A stretch of 64,000 bases of DNA, taken from NCBI RefSeq assembly GCF_026341275.1, contig NZ_JAIFZO010000002.1, forward strand, positions 1,624,361 through 1,688,360, written 5' to 3'. A model generated the notes under the pieces. It was not told the origin of the DNA. It worked only from the letters and a program-made list of their open reading frames with translations, and did no database searches. This document shows positions 9,429-18,165 of the stretch, piece after piece. Numbering within the stretch: the first letter of the stretch is position 1; each line of letters opens with the position of its first letter. The stretch is from Streptomyces ortus. GTDB lineage: Bacteria; Actinomycetota; Actinomycetes; Streptomycetales; Streptomycetaceae. Both the position numbers and the translations under genes were made by a program.

Positions 9429-11288
9429 GTGGAGTCGGCCTCTCAGGCTCCCTTGCGCTTCGCCGTGTTGGGCCCTGTTCGGGTGGGGCGCGGCGAGGAG
9501 GACCTGGCACTTGGTTCGCCTCAGCAGCGGGTGGTCCTGGCGGCCTTGCTGTTGCGGCGTGGGCGTCTGGTCACAACCGCCGAGCTCGTCCATGCCGTGT
9601 GGGGCGAGAACCCGCCGATGGCGGCCGTGCCGGTGCTGCGTACCTATGTGTCGCGTCTGCGCAAGGTCCTGGAGTCCGGCCGGACCTCCGACGGGTCCGG
9701 GGTCGTGATCGTCTCCGCCGCCGACGGATATCTGGTGCGCGTTCCCGAGGACGCCGTGGACCTGGGCGTGTTCGAGCAGCGGGTCGAGCGGGCGGCGAAG
9801 CTGCGTGCCGGGGGTGAGTTGTCCGCGGCGTCCCAACTGCTGCACACCGCGCTCGGCCAATGGCAGGAAATTCCCCTGGCCGGGCTGGCGGGCCCGCTCG
9901 CGGAAAGCGAACGCTCCAGGCTCAACGAAACACGGCTCAGCACTCTGGAGGCGCGTTTCGATATCGATGTCGAACTCGGCCGGCACGTCGCGGTGATTCC
10001 CGAGCTGCGTGCGCTGACCGGGCAGCATCCGCTGCGCGAGCGGTTGTGCGAACTGCTCATGATTGCCCTGTACCGGTCGGGGCGCCAGGCGGAGGCGCTG
10101 GCTTCCTACCGCACGACGCGAAACACCCTGGTGGCCGAGTTGGGCATTGAACCGGGTGCGTCGCTGCGTCACCTCCACCGAAGTATTCTGGCGGCCGACG
10201 CGTCACTGGAACTGTCCGCTCCCCCGCGCCGGGCCGCGGTGCCGGCGGCCGAATCAACGACCCGTCCCGCCCAGCTCCCCGCCGATCCGGCCACGTTCAC
10301 CGGCCGGCACAGCGAACTCGACCAAGCCCGTGCCCTGCTGCCCAATGGCGGCGACCACAAGGCGACGATGCCCATCACTGTGGTGAGCGGCATGGCCGGC
10401 GTCGGCAAGACAGCTCTCGCGGTGCGTTTCGCCCGGGAGATCTCCGGCCGCTTTCCCGACGGGCAGCTCTTCATCAACCTGCGCGGTTTCGACGCGACCG
10501 GATCGCTCATGTCACCGGAGGAGGGCATCCGCATCGCCCTCGACGGCCTGGGCGTCCCCTCGTGGCGCATCCCCGCCCAGCCTGAGGCCCAGACCCTGCT
10601 GTACCGGTCCCTGCTCGCGAACCGGCGGGTGCTGATCCTGCTGGACAACGCACGCGACGTCGACCACGTCCGCCGGTTGCTGCCCGGCTCGCCGGGCTGC
10701 CTCGTCATCGTCACCAGCCGCAGCCAGCTCACCGGCCTGATCGCCGGCGAAGGCGCACATCCACTGGCCCTGCACCAACTGGCTCCCGCCGACGCACACG
10801 ACGTCCTCGGACGCCGGCTGGGAGCGAGGCGACTGTCGGCTGAGCCACGCGCCGTCGACGACATCATCGCCTTGTGCGGCCGGCTGCCACTGGCCCTGGC
10901 CGTCGTCGCCGCCCGAGCGGCGATCAACCCTGGCTTTCCCCTCAGCGCCATCGCCGACGAACTGCGCGACAGCCGGGGCGGGGGAAGCCTCGACGCATTC
11001 ACGGGCGGCGACTTCGGCACCGACGTACGAGCCAGCTTCTCCTGGTCCTACAAAGCCCAGTCCGCCCCCGCTGCACGCCTGTTCCGCCTCATCGGCCCGC
11101 ACGCCGACCCGGACATCTCCGCACCGGCGGCAGCGGCCCTGGCCGGCCTCTCCCTGCGAGAGGCCCACAGCCTCCTCGCAGAACTGACCCACGCCCACCT
11201 ACTCACCGAACACCACCCCGGCCGCTACACCATGCACGAACTCCTGCGCATCTACGCCCGCGAACAACTGCACTCCGGAGGTCGGTGA
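9429..11288 (+). CDS. AfsR-like SARP regulator with NB-ARC domain
   Basis: Transcriptional activator of the Streptomyces antibiotic regulatory protein type. The 619-residue product from GTG 9429 has an OmpR-like winged helix (about 10-105), a BTAD domain (about 112-255) and an NB-ARC ATPase with P-loop GMAGVGKT (321-328) and a LLDNARD Walker B-like segment. It ends soon after the YTMHELLRIYAREQ motif, where AfsR itself continues into a long TPR region, so the sensory C-terminus is missing or was lost. The sequence after the stop is non-coding with a long hairpin. No biosynthetic cluster is adjacent, so its target is unclear. The start is uncertain: the frame is open from 9300 and the ribosome binding site is weak. 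Confidence 0.88.
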   Translation: MESASQAPLRFAVLGPVRVGRGEEDLALGSPQQRVVLAALLLRRGRLVTTAELVHAVWGENPPMAAVPVLRTYVSRLRKVLESGRTSDGSGVVIVSAADGYLVRVPEDAVDLGVFEQRVERAAKLRAGGELSAASQLLHTALGQWQEIPLAGLAGPLAESERSRLNETRLSTLEARFDIDVELGRHVAVIPELRALTGQHPLRERLCELLMIALYRSGRQAEALASYRTTRNTLVAELGIEPGASLRHLHRSILAADASLELSAPPRRAAVPAAESTTRPAQLPADPATFTGRHSELDQARALLPNGGDHKATMPITVVSGMAGVGKTALAVRFAREISGRFPDGQLFINLRGFDATGSLMSPEEGIRIALDGLGVPSWRIPAQPEAQTLLYRSLLANRRVLILLDNARDVDHVRRLLPGSPGCLVIVTSRSQLTGLIAGEGAHPLALHQLAPADAHDVLGRRLGARRLSAEPRAVDDIIALCGRLPLALAVVAARAAINPGFPLSAIADELRDSRGGGSLDAFTGGDFGTDVRASFSWSYKAQSAPAARLFRLIGPHADPDISAPAAAALAGLSLREAHSLLAELTHAHLLTEHHPGRYTMHELLRIYAREQLHSGGR

Positions 11289-11355
11289 TCCGGTCGGCGG
11301 TGGGGGTGACGTTGCGGGCCACTACGGTCAGGGCGGCAAGAACCGCAAGGTTTCC

Positions 11356-11399
11356 GGTGGTCGCGTTCGACAGTCTGTGACAAGTCGGACGCGACCGCC
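11356..11399. terminator. 16-bp stem-loop between convergent genes
   Basis: GGTGGTCGCGTTCGAC (11356-11371) pairs with GTCGGACGCGACCGCC (11384-11399) over 16 bp with two G-T wobbles and a 12-base loop. It lies between the ends of the SARP gene and the minus-strand gene at 11461, so it is a good bidirectional terminator. It could also be an insertion-element relic, since it sits where the SARP gene loses its usual C-terminus. Confidence 0.6.
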
Positions 11400-11460
11400 A
11401 GAAGCCCTGTTCCATGCACTCGAACCCGTCAAGCGAGTGAGGGCGGTTGCGTTGCCTGGA

Positions 11461-12681
11461 TCACTTACCCCTGGCCTTACCTTTGCCCTTGCTGCTCCTA
11501 CTGCTCCGGTGGTGCGCCTCAGTACTGTCCGCCTGCCTCGATTGCCGACGCTCGGGTCCTGTCGTGTAGCTGTAGTTGTAGTTGTAGTTGTGAGCCGAGG
11601 ACTCTCCGCGCGAATACCGTGGGTCTACGGATTCTTCAGGTGCCAGGCCAGGACTCGTCCTTCTGTAGGTGTAGGCGCTCTGCTGCACCGGCCCATAACT
11701 TGAGAACGCCACCCCCGATGAACCCCACGAGTCAGCGCCGCGGGACGCGGAGGACGACGGGTTGTAGTCGATCGGGTTGAACGCCACAGAAGTCTGGTCG
11801 GGGTACGTCTCCGAATAGATCAAACTCTCCCTGTACTGGCGGTCTCCCTGGGAGGAGTCGTTACTGTAGGCGGGCGACGCGCTCCTCTGGTCCGGGCTCC
11901 AGGAAGCGTTCATGGGGTACTGCGTGAAGCCGGCGATCTTCGCCTGGGCATCATCTATTGCTTCGTGCGTGGTCATGGGGCTCGTGGCGTTGTCGATCAG
12001 CTGTTGCGTGACCGTGGAGCCCAGGCCCATCACTGGACCTGTGGCCCCGAAGGCACTCGCCACGCCCAGGCCGGCCTTACCCAGGTGAGCGGCCGATGCG
12101 AATGCGTCCTGCATCGCCTGGGTGCTTGTGCCGGCGTCCCTTCCGGTCGCGGTGTTGTAGGCAGACAGGCCATAATTGGCGCCTTTAACGGCTCCGCTGA
12201 CGGCAGCTATGGTTCCACCGGCGATCTGCATCCCCTTGGAGGCCGGTCCCGCACCCTGAGCATGCTCGACCGCGTACCCGGCCCCTTGGAGGGCGGCGGA
12301 TGCGAGGGTCGCTATCTTCTCGATCCTCGCGTTGTTCTCCTTGACCCACTTCTCGGCGCCACTCGTGGAAAACACCTGCCGGAATATGTCTACACCTGAG
12401 CGCCCCGTCTTCGGGACGGCAACTACGTTTACGGCCCGTCCGCTCTCAAGTCCGGAAACCTGGAATGCGACGGAGGCGCGCGTGCTTCTGGGATTGAACG
12501 GAAGAGCGAACTGCTCCGCCTCGGAGATCTTCTCCAGCGGGTAGTTCGACGCGCGCCGCTTTCCCTTCGACTCGCGCGACTTCCTCTCCTCTCTCTCTTG
12601 CTTCTTCACGGCGGCTTCGAACGCCCCGGCGTCAATTTTGTGCATGTTTGACTCTCGGCGCTCGGTAGGGTCGATACCCAC
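11461..12681 (-). CDS. Unknown 406-residue protein with Gly/Ala-rich hydrophobic core
   Basis: I do not recognise this protein. The N-terminal 50 residues are highly charged (KKQEREERK, ESKGKRRAS). A compact segment with PKTGRSGVDIFRQVFS follows. Residues about 120-235 are rich in Gly and Ala with amphipathic or weakly hydrophobic helices, like pore-forming or hairpin-inserting segments. The C-terminal 170 residues are low-complexity and rich in Ser, Tyr, Asn and Pro (HNYNYNYSYTT), ending in a Lys/Arg-rich tail. The GTG start at 12681 has GGAAGG eight bases upstream; ATG 12645 is an alternative. It sits next to the end of secretion-like set A on the same strand, 111 bases downstream, so it could be a substrate or accessory of that machine. 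That is inference from position and composition. Confidence 0.6.
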   Translation of the reverse strand: MGIDPTERRESNMHKIDAGAFEAAVKKQEREERKSRESKGKRRASNYPLEKISEAEQFALPFNPRSTRASVAFQVSGLESGRAVNVVAVPKTGRSGVDIFRQVFSTSGAEKWVKENNARIEKIATLASAALQGAGYAVEHAQGAGPASKGMQIAGGTIAAVSGAVKGANYGLSAYNTATGRDAGTSTQAMQDAFASAAHLGKAGLGVASAFGATGPVMGLGSTVTQQLIDNATSPMTTHEAIDDAQAKIAGFTQYPMNASWSPDQRSASPAYSNDSSQGDRQYRESLIYSETYPDQTSVAFNPIDYNPSSSASRGADSWGSSGVAFSSYGPVQQSAYTYRRTSPGLAPEESVDPRYSRGESSAHNYNYNYSYTTGPERRQSRQADSTEAHHRSSRSSKGKGKARGK

Positions 12682-12792
12682 GTCGGTGGCCTTCCGTCGG
12701 AGTTCAGGACTACTCGCTGAGCAGTCACAACGGCATCGGCGGCCGAACGGTTCAACCGAACGGTGCGGCTGGACCGTCCGAAGGGCGTGCGG

Positions 12793-14262
12793 TTACTTGT
12801 TCCACCTTCTGTTCGTGTTGTTGATCTCCAGTTCCGCCGCCGTCAGGTCCACGTGAACCGGGATTCCGGGGCGGTTGCCGACCTTGATGAGGAAGTTGCC
12901 GAGGCCGGGTGGGTCGGCACGGCGGCCGTGGGCGGCGTCCCAGGCCGGCGGGGTGGACCAGTCGACCAGCAGGCGCCTCTCCGCCTCGGTCAGTTCCACG
13001 ATCTGGGTCAGCTGCGGCAGTTCGGCCGGCGGCAGCCCCGCGGAGATCACCATGCCCGCCCGTTCCACGAAGCCCCTCGCCTTGGTGCGGTCCTCCTCCG
13101 CGGGCAGGGCCATGAGGTCGTCGATGCTGTGGGTGATCATGGCGAGCCCCACACCGCGCTGGCGGTCGAGGCGGGTGAGGGCGTTGACGCGGTCCACCAG
13201 ACCGCGGCCCGCCTGGAGGACCCGCCACAACTCGTCCATGACGAGGAAGTAGTTGCGCTGCGGTTCGAGTCCCGCGTCCGCGAGGGCGTGGGCCGCCGAC
13301 ACCGCGCCGAAGCCGTACGACCAGCAGGACAGCAGTGCCGCGGCCTGGAGCAGGGACTCGCTGTCGTCGATGCCGCTGACGTCGAAGCAGACCGGGCGGT
13401 CCAGCTTCATCGCCTCCGTCGTCGGGCGGGCGAAGGTCCCGCCCAGCCGGCCGTCGCCGAGCAGGGCGGTGAGCGACGCCTCCAGGTTCTCCGTGATGTC
13501 GCGGTAGCGGGTGATGTCGCCCCGGTCCAGCGCGACCGCCCGTACCGCTTCCGGCGCGTCCTTGATGACCCGTACCAGGTCGGCGAGTACCGGAACGCGG
13601 CCTGATCGCGCGTCGTACCGGTCGTCCAGGACGTTCAGCGCGGTCGAGAGGATCGTCTCCTCCCGGTCCGTCGGCGGCGCCGAGCGCAGGATGGTCACCA
13701 GAGCCGAGACCATGTGCAGACGGCGGCCGTGGATGTCGGCGAGCAGCCGGTGCCGGGCGTCGCCGGTGAGCCGGGTCGCCGCCCGCCCGGACTCGCCGGG
13801 GTCCAGGACGTTGAGGTTGCCGCGGCCCCGCCCCAGGGTGATGACCTGCCCGCCGATGGCTCTGATCAGGTCCGCGTAGTCCGGCTTGAGGTCGCCGAAG
13901 ATCATCGGATGGACACCGTAGCCGGACAGGCCCAGCGCCATCCGCCGGACGATGGTCGACTTGCCGAGTCCCGGGCGGCCCAGCACGAACATCGACGGGT
14001 TGGCCAGGAGCCCCGTACGCATGAACCACGACACGGGATCGCAGCACACCGTCGCCCCGGAGTCCAGGTCCCGGCCCAGTGGTACCCCGACCATCGGGCT
14101 TCCGGCGCCCGCGCCGAACGGCCACAGGCCGCACACCTGCACCGAGGTGCCCCGCCACTCCGGCGCGGGATCGACGTAGCCGACCATGCCGCCGCCCGGT
14201 CCTGGCCGGCCGCGTGGGGTGACGCGTCGCGGCTGACGGGACTGCTTGGTCATACGTGCCAT
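12793..14262 (-). CDS. VirB4-type ATPase of T4SS-like set A
   Basis: Motor ATPase of a type IV secretion or conjugation-like apparatus. The 489-residue protein has Walker A GRPGLGKST (95-103), a FGDLKPDYADLI segment, Walker B FLVMDELWR (Asp343-Glu344) and an arginine-finger-like region near the C-terminus. It corresponds to the C-terminal ATPase half of VirB4/TrbE. The N-terminal half is encoded separately by the next gene upstream (14293). It is clearly paralogous to the protein at 29513 and shares its ends: a short GPGGG start, VQVCGLWPF and a TNRRW finish. GAGGAG precedes ATG 14262. It is the last gene of the operon that starts at 18786. Confidence 0.88.
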   Translation of the reverse strand: MARMTKQSRQPRRVTPRGRPGPGGGMVGYVDPAPEWRGTSVQVCGLWPFGAGAGSPMVGVPLGRDLDSGATVCCDPVSWFMRTGLLANPSMFVLGRPGLGKSTIVRRMALGLSGYGVHPMIFGDLKPDYADLIRAIGGQVITLGRGRGNLNVLDPGESGRAATRLTGDARHRLLADIHGRRLHMVSALVTILRSAPPTDREETILSTALNVLDDRYDARSGRVPVLADLVRVIKDAPEAVRAVALDRGDITRYRDITENLEASLTALLGDGRLGGTFARPTTEAMKLDRPVCFDVSGIDDSESLLQAAALLSCWSYGFGAVSAAHALADAGLEPQRNYFLVMDELWRVLQAGRGLVDRVNALTRLDRQRGVGLAMITHSIDDLMALPAEEDRTKARGFVERAGMVISAGLPPAELPQLTQIVELTEAERRLLVDWSTPPAWDAAHGRRADPPGLGNFLIKVGNRPGIPVHVDLTAAELEINNTNRRWNK

Positions 14263-14292
14263 CGGGTTCTCCTCATTCCTCTCCGCCTTCCG

Positions 14293-15789
14293 TCACATCA
14301 CGTCGCGCACGGTCTGCGGCACGGCGGTGTGCAGGGGCAGCACCAGACCCAGGGGCAGTGCGGCGGCGAAGGCCGCGGCCTGGGAGCCGTAGACGGGCCG
14401 CACCGCGATACGGGCGGCGGGGGCCAGGTTGTCGATGGCCGCGGCGGCCTTCGGCAGCTCCGAGGCGGCGTTGACGGTCGCCGTGATGAGCAGGCCGAAG
14501 CGGATCACGCCGTGTCCCTGGGCCTGCTCCTCGGTGGTCCGGCGCGCGGCGGTCACCTCGGCGTCCTCCCGGGCCCTGCCGATCTGGGACTGCTGGGCGC
14601 TGAACAACGCGTTCTTGTAGTCCTGTTGGACGACCCGGGCGCCTTCGGCCCGGGTGTGCGGGCGGTAGAGAAGCGTGACCCGCTTGCGGGCGATGTCACG
14701 GTGGGGCTGCACCAGTCCGGTCAGGACGTTGGAGAACACCTCGCCCTGCGGGGCCTCCGTCATGGCCCATGTGACACTGAACGCCCCGTCGTGCCGGTAG
14801 TGGTCCCACGCCTCCTGGGCCGCCATGGGGCCGGCGTCCTTCCAGGTCAGCCCGGTGCCGCCGGTGGCCCGTGCTTCCTCCACCAGAGTCGCCACGGTGG
14901 GGTCGTAGGCGACGCGTACGGCCTCGGCGAGTTCGGTCGCGGTCATCGGTACGGCCGTGCCGGCGCTGGTCAGGGACAGCCCGGCGGTCAGGCCCGGCAG
15001 CCGGGTGCCGATGTGCACGGCCATGTCCTCGGCGCTGCGGCGAGGCATGCCGGGGCGGGCCGCGCCGGAGTAGGTCAGCGCGATCCGGGTGGCGATCTGC
15101 GCCGAGCCCTCGGGGTAGGAGGACAGCACCTCCCGCAGCATCTCCGTGGCCAGGCGGGGGGCCTCGGCCACGGAGTTGGTGTCGATCTCCTGCTGGAGCC
15201 GCACTCCGGAGTCGGGGGCGGTCTCCACGGTGACGCTCGCGGCGATGAGGTCGGGTTCGGCTCCCAGCGCGGACAGCCACTGGCCCCAGTGGGCCACCCA
15301 GGTGTCGATCTGTCGTTCGTCGACCAGGGCGGATCCGTCGGCGTCGCAGGAGATGACGACGGTGTGGTGGCCGGTCGCCGGAATCGTGACCATGGCGAAC
15401 GGCCGGCCGTAGCCGTCCTGGGCCTCCGTCAGAGTGGACTCGGCCGCCAGGCCGGGAAGCCGGCAGGTGCCGTAACCGGACCGGCCCAGGGGACCCGACC
15501 GGTACAGATGGCCGCCGGATGAGGTGGTGCGCCGCCAGGCCAGACGGACCGCGCCGCGCTGCATGAGCGTTCGGTCGTGCCGGTCCCGCAAGCCCAGCGA
15601 CGCCGTGACGAGTGCCAGCGCCATCGCCACTCCCAGCGCCGCCCAGAGGGAGACCAGCGACGCCAGCACCACCGCGACGAGTCCGACGAGCAGCAGCAGC
15701 GTCGCGCCCAGGGACAGACCACGCAGCCCCGAGGTGTGCGGTTTGCGGAAGTTGCCGTACGTGCGTGGGGTGATCTCTTCAGTAGCCAC
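14293..15789 (-). CDS. SCO6880-family protein, VirB4 N-terminal part, set A
   Basis: Membrane-anchored partner of the VirB4-type ATPase. The 498-residue protein starts with YGNFRKP, followed by two closely spaced membrane helices (about 25-65) as in PrgI-like proteins. It continues as a soluble domain matching the N-terminal region of VirB4 (segments ISCDADGSALVD, WVAHWGQWLSALG, TVTVETAPDSG). The family is widespread in actinobacteria under the S. coelicolor name SCO6880. The paralogue at 28023 has the same architecture and length. The GTG start at 15789 overlaps the end of the gene at 15779 by 11 bases. Confidence 0.85.
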   Translation of the reverse strand: MATEEITPRTYGNFRKPHTSGLRGLSLGATLLLLVGLVAVVLASLVSLWAALGVAMALALVTASLGLRDRHDRTLMQRGAVRLAWRRTTSSGGHLYRSGPLGRSGYGTCRLPGLAAESTLTEAQDGYGRPFAMVTIPATGHHTVVISCDADGSALVDERQIDTWVAHWGQWLSALGAEPDLIAASVTVETAPDSGVRLQQEIDTNSVAEAPRLATEMLREVLSSYPEGSAQIATRIALTYSGAARPGMPRRSAEDMAVHIGTRLPGLTAGLSLTSAGTAVPMTATELAEAVRVAYDPTVATLVEEARATGGTGLTWKDAGPMAAQEAWDHYRHDGAFSVTWAMTEAPQGEVFSNVLTGLVQPHRDIARKRVTLLYRPHTRAEGARVVQQDYKNALFSAQQSQIGRAREDAEVTAARRTTEEQAQGHGVIRFGLLITATVNAASELPKAAAAIDNLAPAARIAVRPVYGSQAAAFAAALPLGLVLPLHTAVPQTVRDVM

Positions 15790-17044
15790 GGGGCTCCTCC
15801 TGCTGATGGTGGGGATGGCGGTGGTCGGGGACGGGCACCGGGGCCGTGCTCTCCGTCCGGTCCGCGAACTCCGTATCCGTATCCGTGCTGGCGGCCGACC
15901 GGGGCCGGGCGGGTTCCGCCGCCGGACGCTCGCTGTCCGGCGTTCCGCGTGCTCCCTCGGCGCCCCGTGCGGTCAGGGGACGGCTCGGCCGGGCGCCGCC
16001 GGCGTCGGGGTTCACCGCCGCTCCCGCCACCGATCTGCCGATGGCCAGGCTCCGCAGGTTCGGCACGGGCAGCGCCCCGGTGACGGCGACGGCCGCCGCG
16101 CCGGAGGTCGCGGTGGACGCTCCACCCGTGCGGCCCGTACCGGACATCGCCGCCTGGACGACGGGGGCGGTCAGCCGCATCAGCGCGGGCAGCGTGAAGC
16201 AGGCCAGCACGATCAGGACCACCCCGGAGACCATGGAGACGACCTCGTTGTCCTGTTTCTGGCCGGTGATCGAGAACGCGGCGGCGTACACGACGGCCGC
16301 CGCGGGTTTGTACAGCAGGAAAGCGAGCAGCCACCCCACGGACCGGCGGAACCCGAACCGGCCGGCGGCCGTGGAACTGGCCGCCGCCGACAGGGGCAGC
16401 GTCCCGGTGAGGAGGACCAGCATGGCCACCCGCACGATCATCAGGGCGATCTGCGCCACCGTGCCGGCGATCACCAGTACGGCCATGATCAGGACGAGGA
16501 ACGAGGAGTCCGTGCCGCCCAGCGCCAGCATGGCCGAGGTGCGTTTCTCGAATTCGGCCACGCACTGCGCGACCGGGTCCCCGCTCGCGCTGATCTGCCG
16601 GCATCCGGTGGACCTGTCGATGATCCAGATGCTGAACTTGTCGCCCGCCGAGGTCAGCAGACCGACGGTGGCGACACCGACCGAGGACACCATCACCAGG
16701 TTGAGCAGTCCCTGGAGGGCATTGCGTGCCGGATCGCCGCGGCGCTGCCAGGCGAGTTGCCCGGCGGCGATCAGCAGGCACAGGACGGCGGTGAACGTGG
16801 TGACCCAGAGGGTGGAGCCACGCAGGAAGGCCACCGGTCCGCTGTCGTCGCTCAGATCGGGACTGCCCAGGTCCATCCATGCGCTGCCCAGTGCCTTGAC
16901 GGTCGTGCTCGCCGCTTTCGCCGCGCTCTCGGCGATGTCGTCGAACGCGCTGTCCCCGAGGTTCTTCGGGGACGTCGCCGTGCCGTTCCCGACGCAGTAG
17001 CCGCCGACCGAGGGGGTCACCCAGCCGAAGTCGCACCCCGCCAT
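15779..17044 (-). CDS. TrbL/VirB6-like polytopic membrane protein, set A
   Basis: Probable inner-membrane channel component. The 421-residue product has several membrane helices: VTTFTAVLCLLIAAGQLAW, LVMVSSVGVATVGLLT, FLVLIMAVLVIAGTVAQ, VAMLVLLTGTLPLSAAA, VGWLLAFLLYKPAAAV and VVLIVLACFTLPALMRL. The motifs LTGTLPLSAA and WLLAFLLYKP are shared with the paralogue at 26695 and are typical of TrbL-family proteins. The C-terminal 100 residues are low-complexity Ala/Pro/Ser/Thr. ATG 17044 shares one base with the stop of the previous gene (TGATG). Upstream frame extension is rejected because the coupled start fits the family start. Confidence 0.85.
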   Translation of the reverse strand: MAGCDFGWVTPSVGGYCVGNGTATSPKNLGDSAFDDIAESAAKAASTTVKALGSAWMDLGSPDLSDDSGPVAFLRGSTLWVTTFTAVLCLLIAAGQLAWQRRGDPARNALQGLLNLVMVSSVGVATVGLLTSAGDKFSIWIIDRSTGCRQISASGDPVAQCVAEFEKRTSAMLALGGTDSSFLVLIMAVLVIAGTVAQIALMIVRVAMLVLLTGTLPLSAAASSTAAGRFGFRRSVGWLLAFLLYKPAAAVVYAAAFSITGQKQDNEVVSMVSGVVLIVLACFTLPALMRLTAPVVQAAMSGTGRTGGASTATSGAAAVAVTGALPVPNLRSLAIGRSVAGAAVNPDAGGARPSRPLTARGAEGARGTPDSERPAAEPARPRSAASTDTDTEFADRTESTAPVPVPDHRHPHHQQEEPRGY

Positions 17045-17802
17045 CAGACACCGCCCCATTCGGCGTACCCGGCCAGGGAGCCGACCGGGGTGGGGGCGAC
17101 GGGAGCGGCCGGGTATTCCAGCCGCCAGTCCCCGTCCCGCCACAGCACGGTCGTCGTGGCGGCCTGCAGCCGGCCGTCCGGGAACCGCCACACGGTCTGG
17201 ATCACCGCGGTGCTCTCGCTGTAGGTGACGAACTTGAATCCGGCGATCTGCCCGTGCGTACCGCCGTCCCGGTCGGTGGGCGATTCCGCCTCCGCCTTGG
17301 TCCGTCCGGCTATGTAGGGATCACGGCCGGCTCCGACCGTCTGGAGCCGGGTCACCTTGCGCCAGTCGTCGGCGGCCAGGTAGCGGACGCTGATCTGGCT
17401 GGTGGCCAGCAGGGAGCCGACGGGAGTACGCGCGTAGCAGCGCGCCACGTCCTCGCCGACCACGGCGGGACCCGCTTTCCCGGATGAGGGAACGGCGACC
17501 GAGCTGTAGAGGGCCCAGGTCACGTCCCGGGGAGCGGAGGTGGGCACGTCCTGGTGGGTGCCGGCCAGTTCGGGGCAGCCCGCGTCCCCGTCGGGCGGGG
17601 ACGGCGAGCGGTCGGTGGCACGGTCGGCGGTGTGCCGGGAAGGGGTGGCGTCGCCGTCCGGGCCGGAAGCGTCGGAGGTGAGGACGACCGCGCCCGCGAT
17701 GACGGCGACGAAGCCGATGAACGCGGCGGCGAGTACGAACCCGCCGCGCAGCCAGGGACTGCGCGGCTCGTCGGCATCCGTAGGGGTGCTGGGGTCTGTC
17801 AT
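17044..17802 (-). CDS. VirB8/TcpC-like single-pass protein, set A
   Basis: The 252-residue product has one N-terminal membrane helix (GFVLAAAFIGFVAVIAGAVV) after a short acidic cytoplasmic part. An extracytoplasmic domain follows that ends with a strand pattern TTVLWRDGDWRLEYP, as in NTF2-fold VirB8/TcpC-like assembly proteins. The same pattern, VTVRWQDGDWKV, closes the paralogue at 25905, which occupies the same place in set B. The fold assignment is inference from position, topology and this motif. Confidence 0.72.
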   Translation of the reverse strand: MTDPSTPTDADEPRSPWLRGGFVLAAAFIGFVAVIAGAVVLTSDASGPDGDATPSRHTADRATDRSPSPPDGDAGCPELAGTHQDVPTSAPRDVTWALYSSVAVPSSGKAGPAVVGEDVARCYARTPVGSLLATSQISVRYLAADDWRKVTRLQTVGAGRDPYIAGRTKAEAESPTDRDGGTHGQIAGFKFVTYSESTAVIQTVWRFPDGRLQAATTTVLWRDGDWRLEYPAAPVAPTPVGSLAGYAEWGGV

Positions 17803-17814
17803 GGTTCCCGCCCC

Positions 17815-18153
17815 CTAGACGAGCGCGCCGACGATGCCCGAGGCGGAGCCGACCAGCAGGCAGGCCCCGAGGACGAAGCCGAGCCCCCTGGCATGGTCCC
17901 TGCCGCCTCCCCGGGAGTGGTCGACGGCCATCCGGGCGGCGACGCCGAAGATGCCCGCGACACACAGGGCGGTCACGGTCCAGGCGACCCACCTCAGCAC
18001 CTTCAGCAGGTCCTCGGCTCCGGGCGGCGCCTCACCCCCGCCGACGTCGGGCACGCCCGAGGGCAGGGGTGAGGCCGCGACCACGTGGGGCAGCTGGCGA
18101 TGCGGCTGCAGGTACGGCGAGGCTTCCCAAAGGGCCGCCATCAGTGTGGACAA
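17815..18153 (-). CDS. Small two-helix membrane protein, pilin-like, set A
   Basis: The 112-residue product has two membrane helices separated by a short charged loop: AWTVTALCVAGIFGVAARMA and GLGFVLGACLLVGSASGIVG. The pattern WTVTA...GI...RGL.xV.GAC is shared with the two small proteins at 25136 and 25568. Size and topology match VirB2/TrbC-type pilins, but no processing site is obvious. The start is TTG at 18153, chosen because GAGGGG lies seven bases upstream; ATG 18141 has no such signal. Confidence 0.72.
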   Translation of the reverse strand: MSTLMAALWEASPYLQPHRQLPHVVAASPLPSGVPDVGGGEAPPGAEDLLKVLRWVAWTVTALCVAGIFGVAARMAVDHSRGGGRDHARGLGFVLGACLLVGSASGIVGALV

Positions 18154-18165
18154 CTCGGTTCCCCT

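Noticed and set aside
11289-11460. Insertion-sequence remnant
   Set aside because: A short minus-strand frame here is vaguely transposase-like, but no motif supports it; the hairpin is explained as a terminator.
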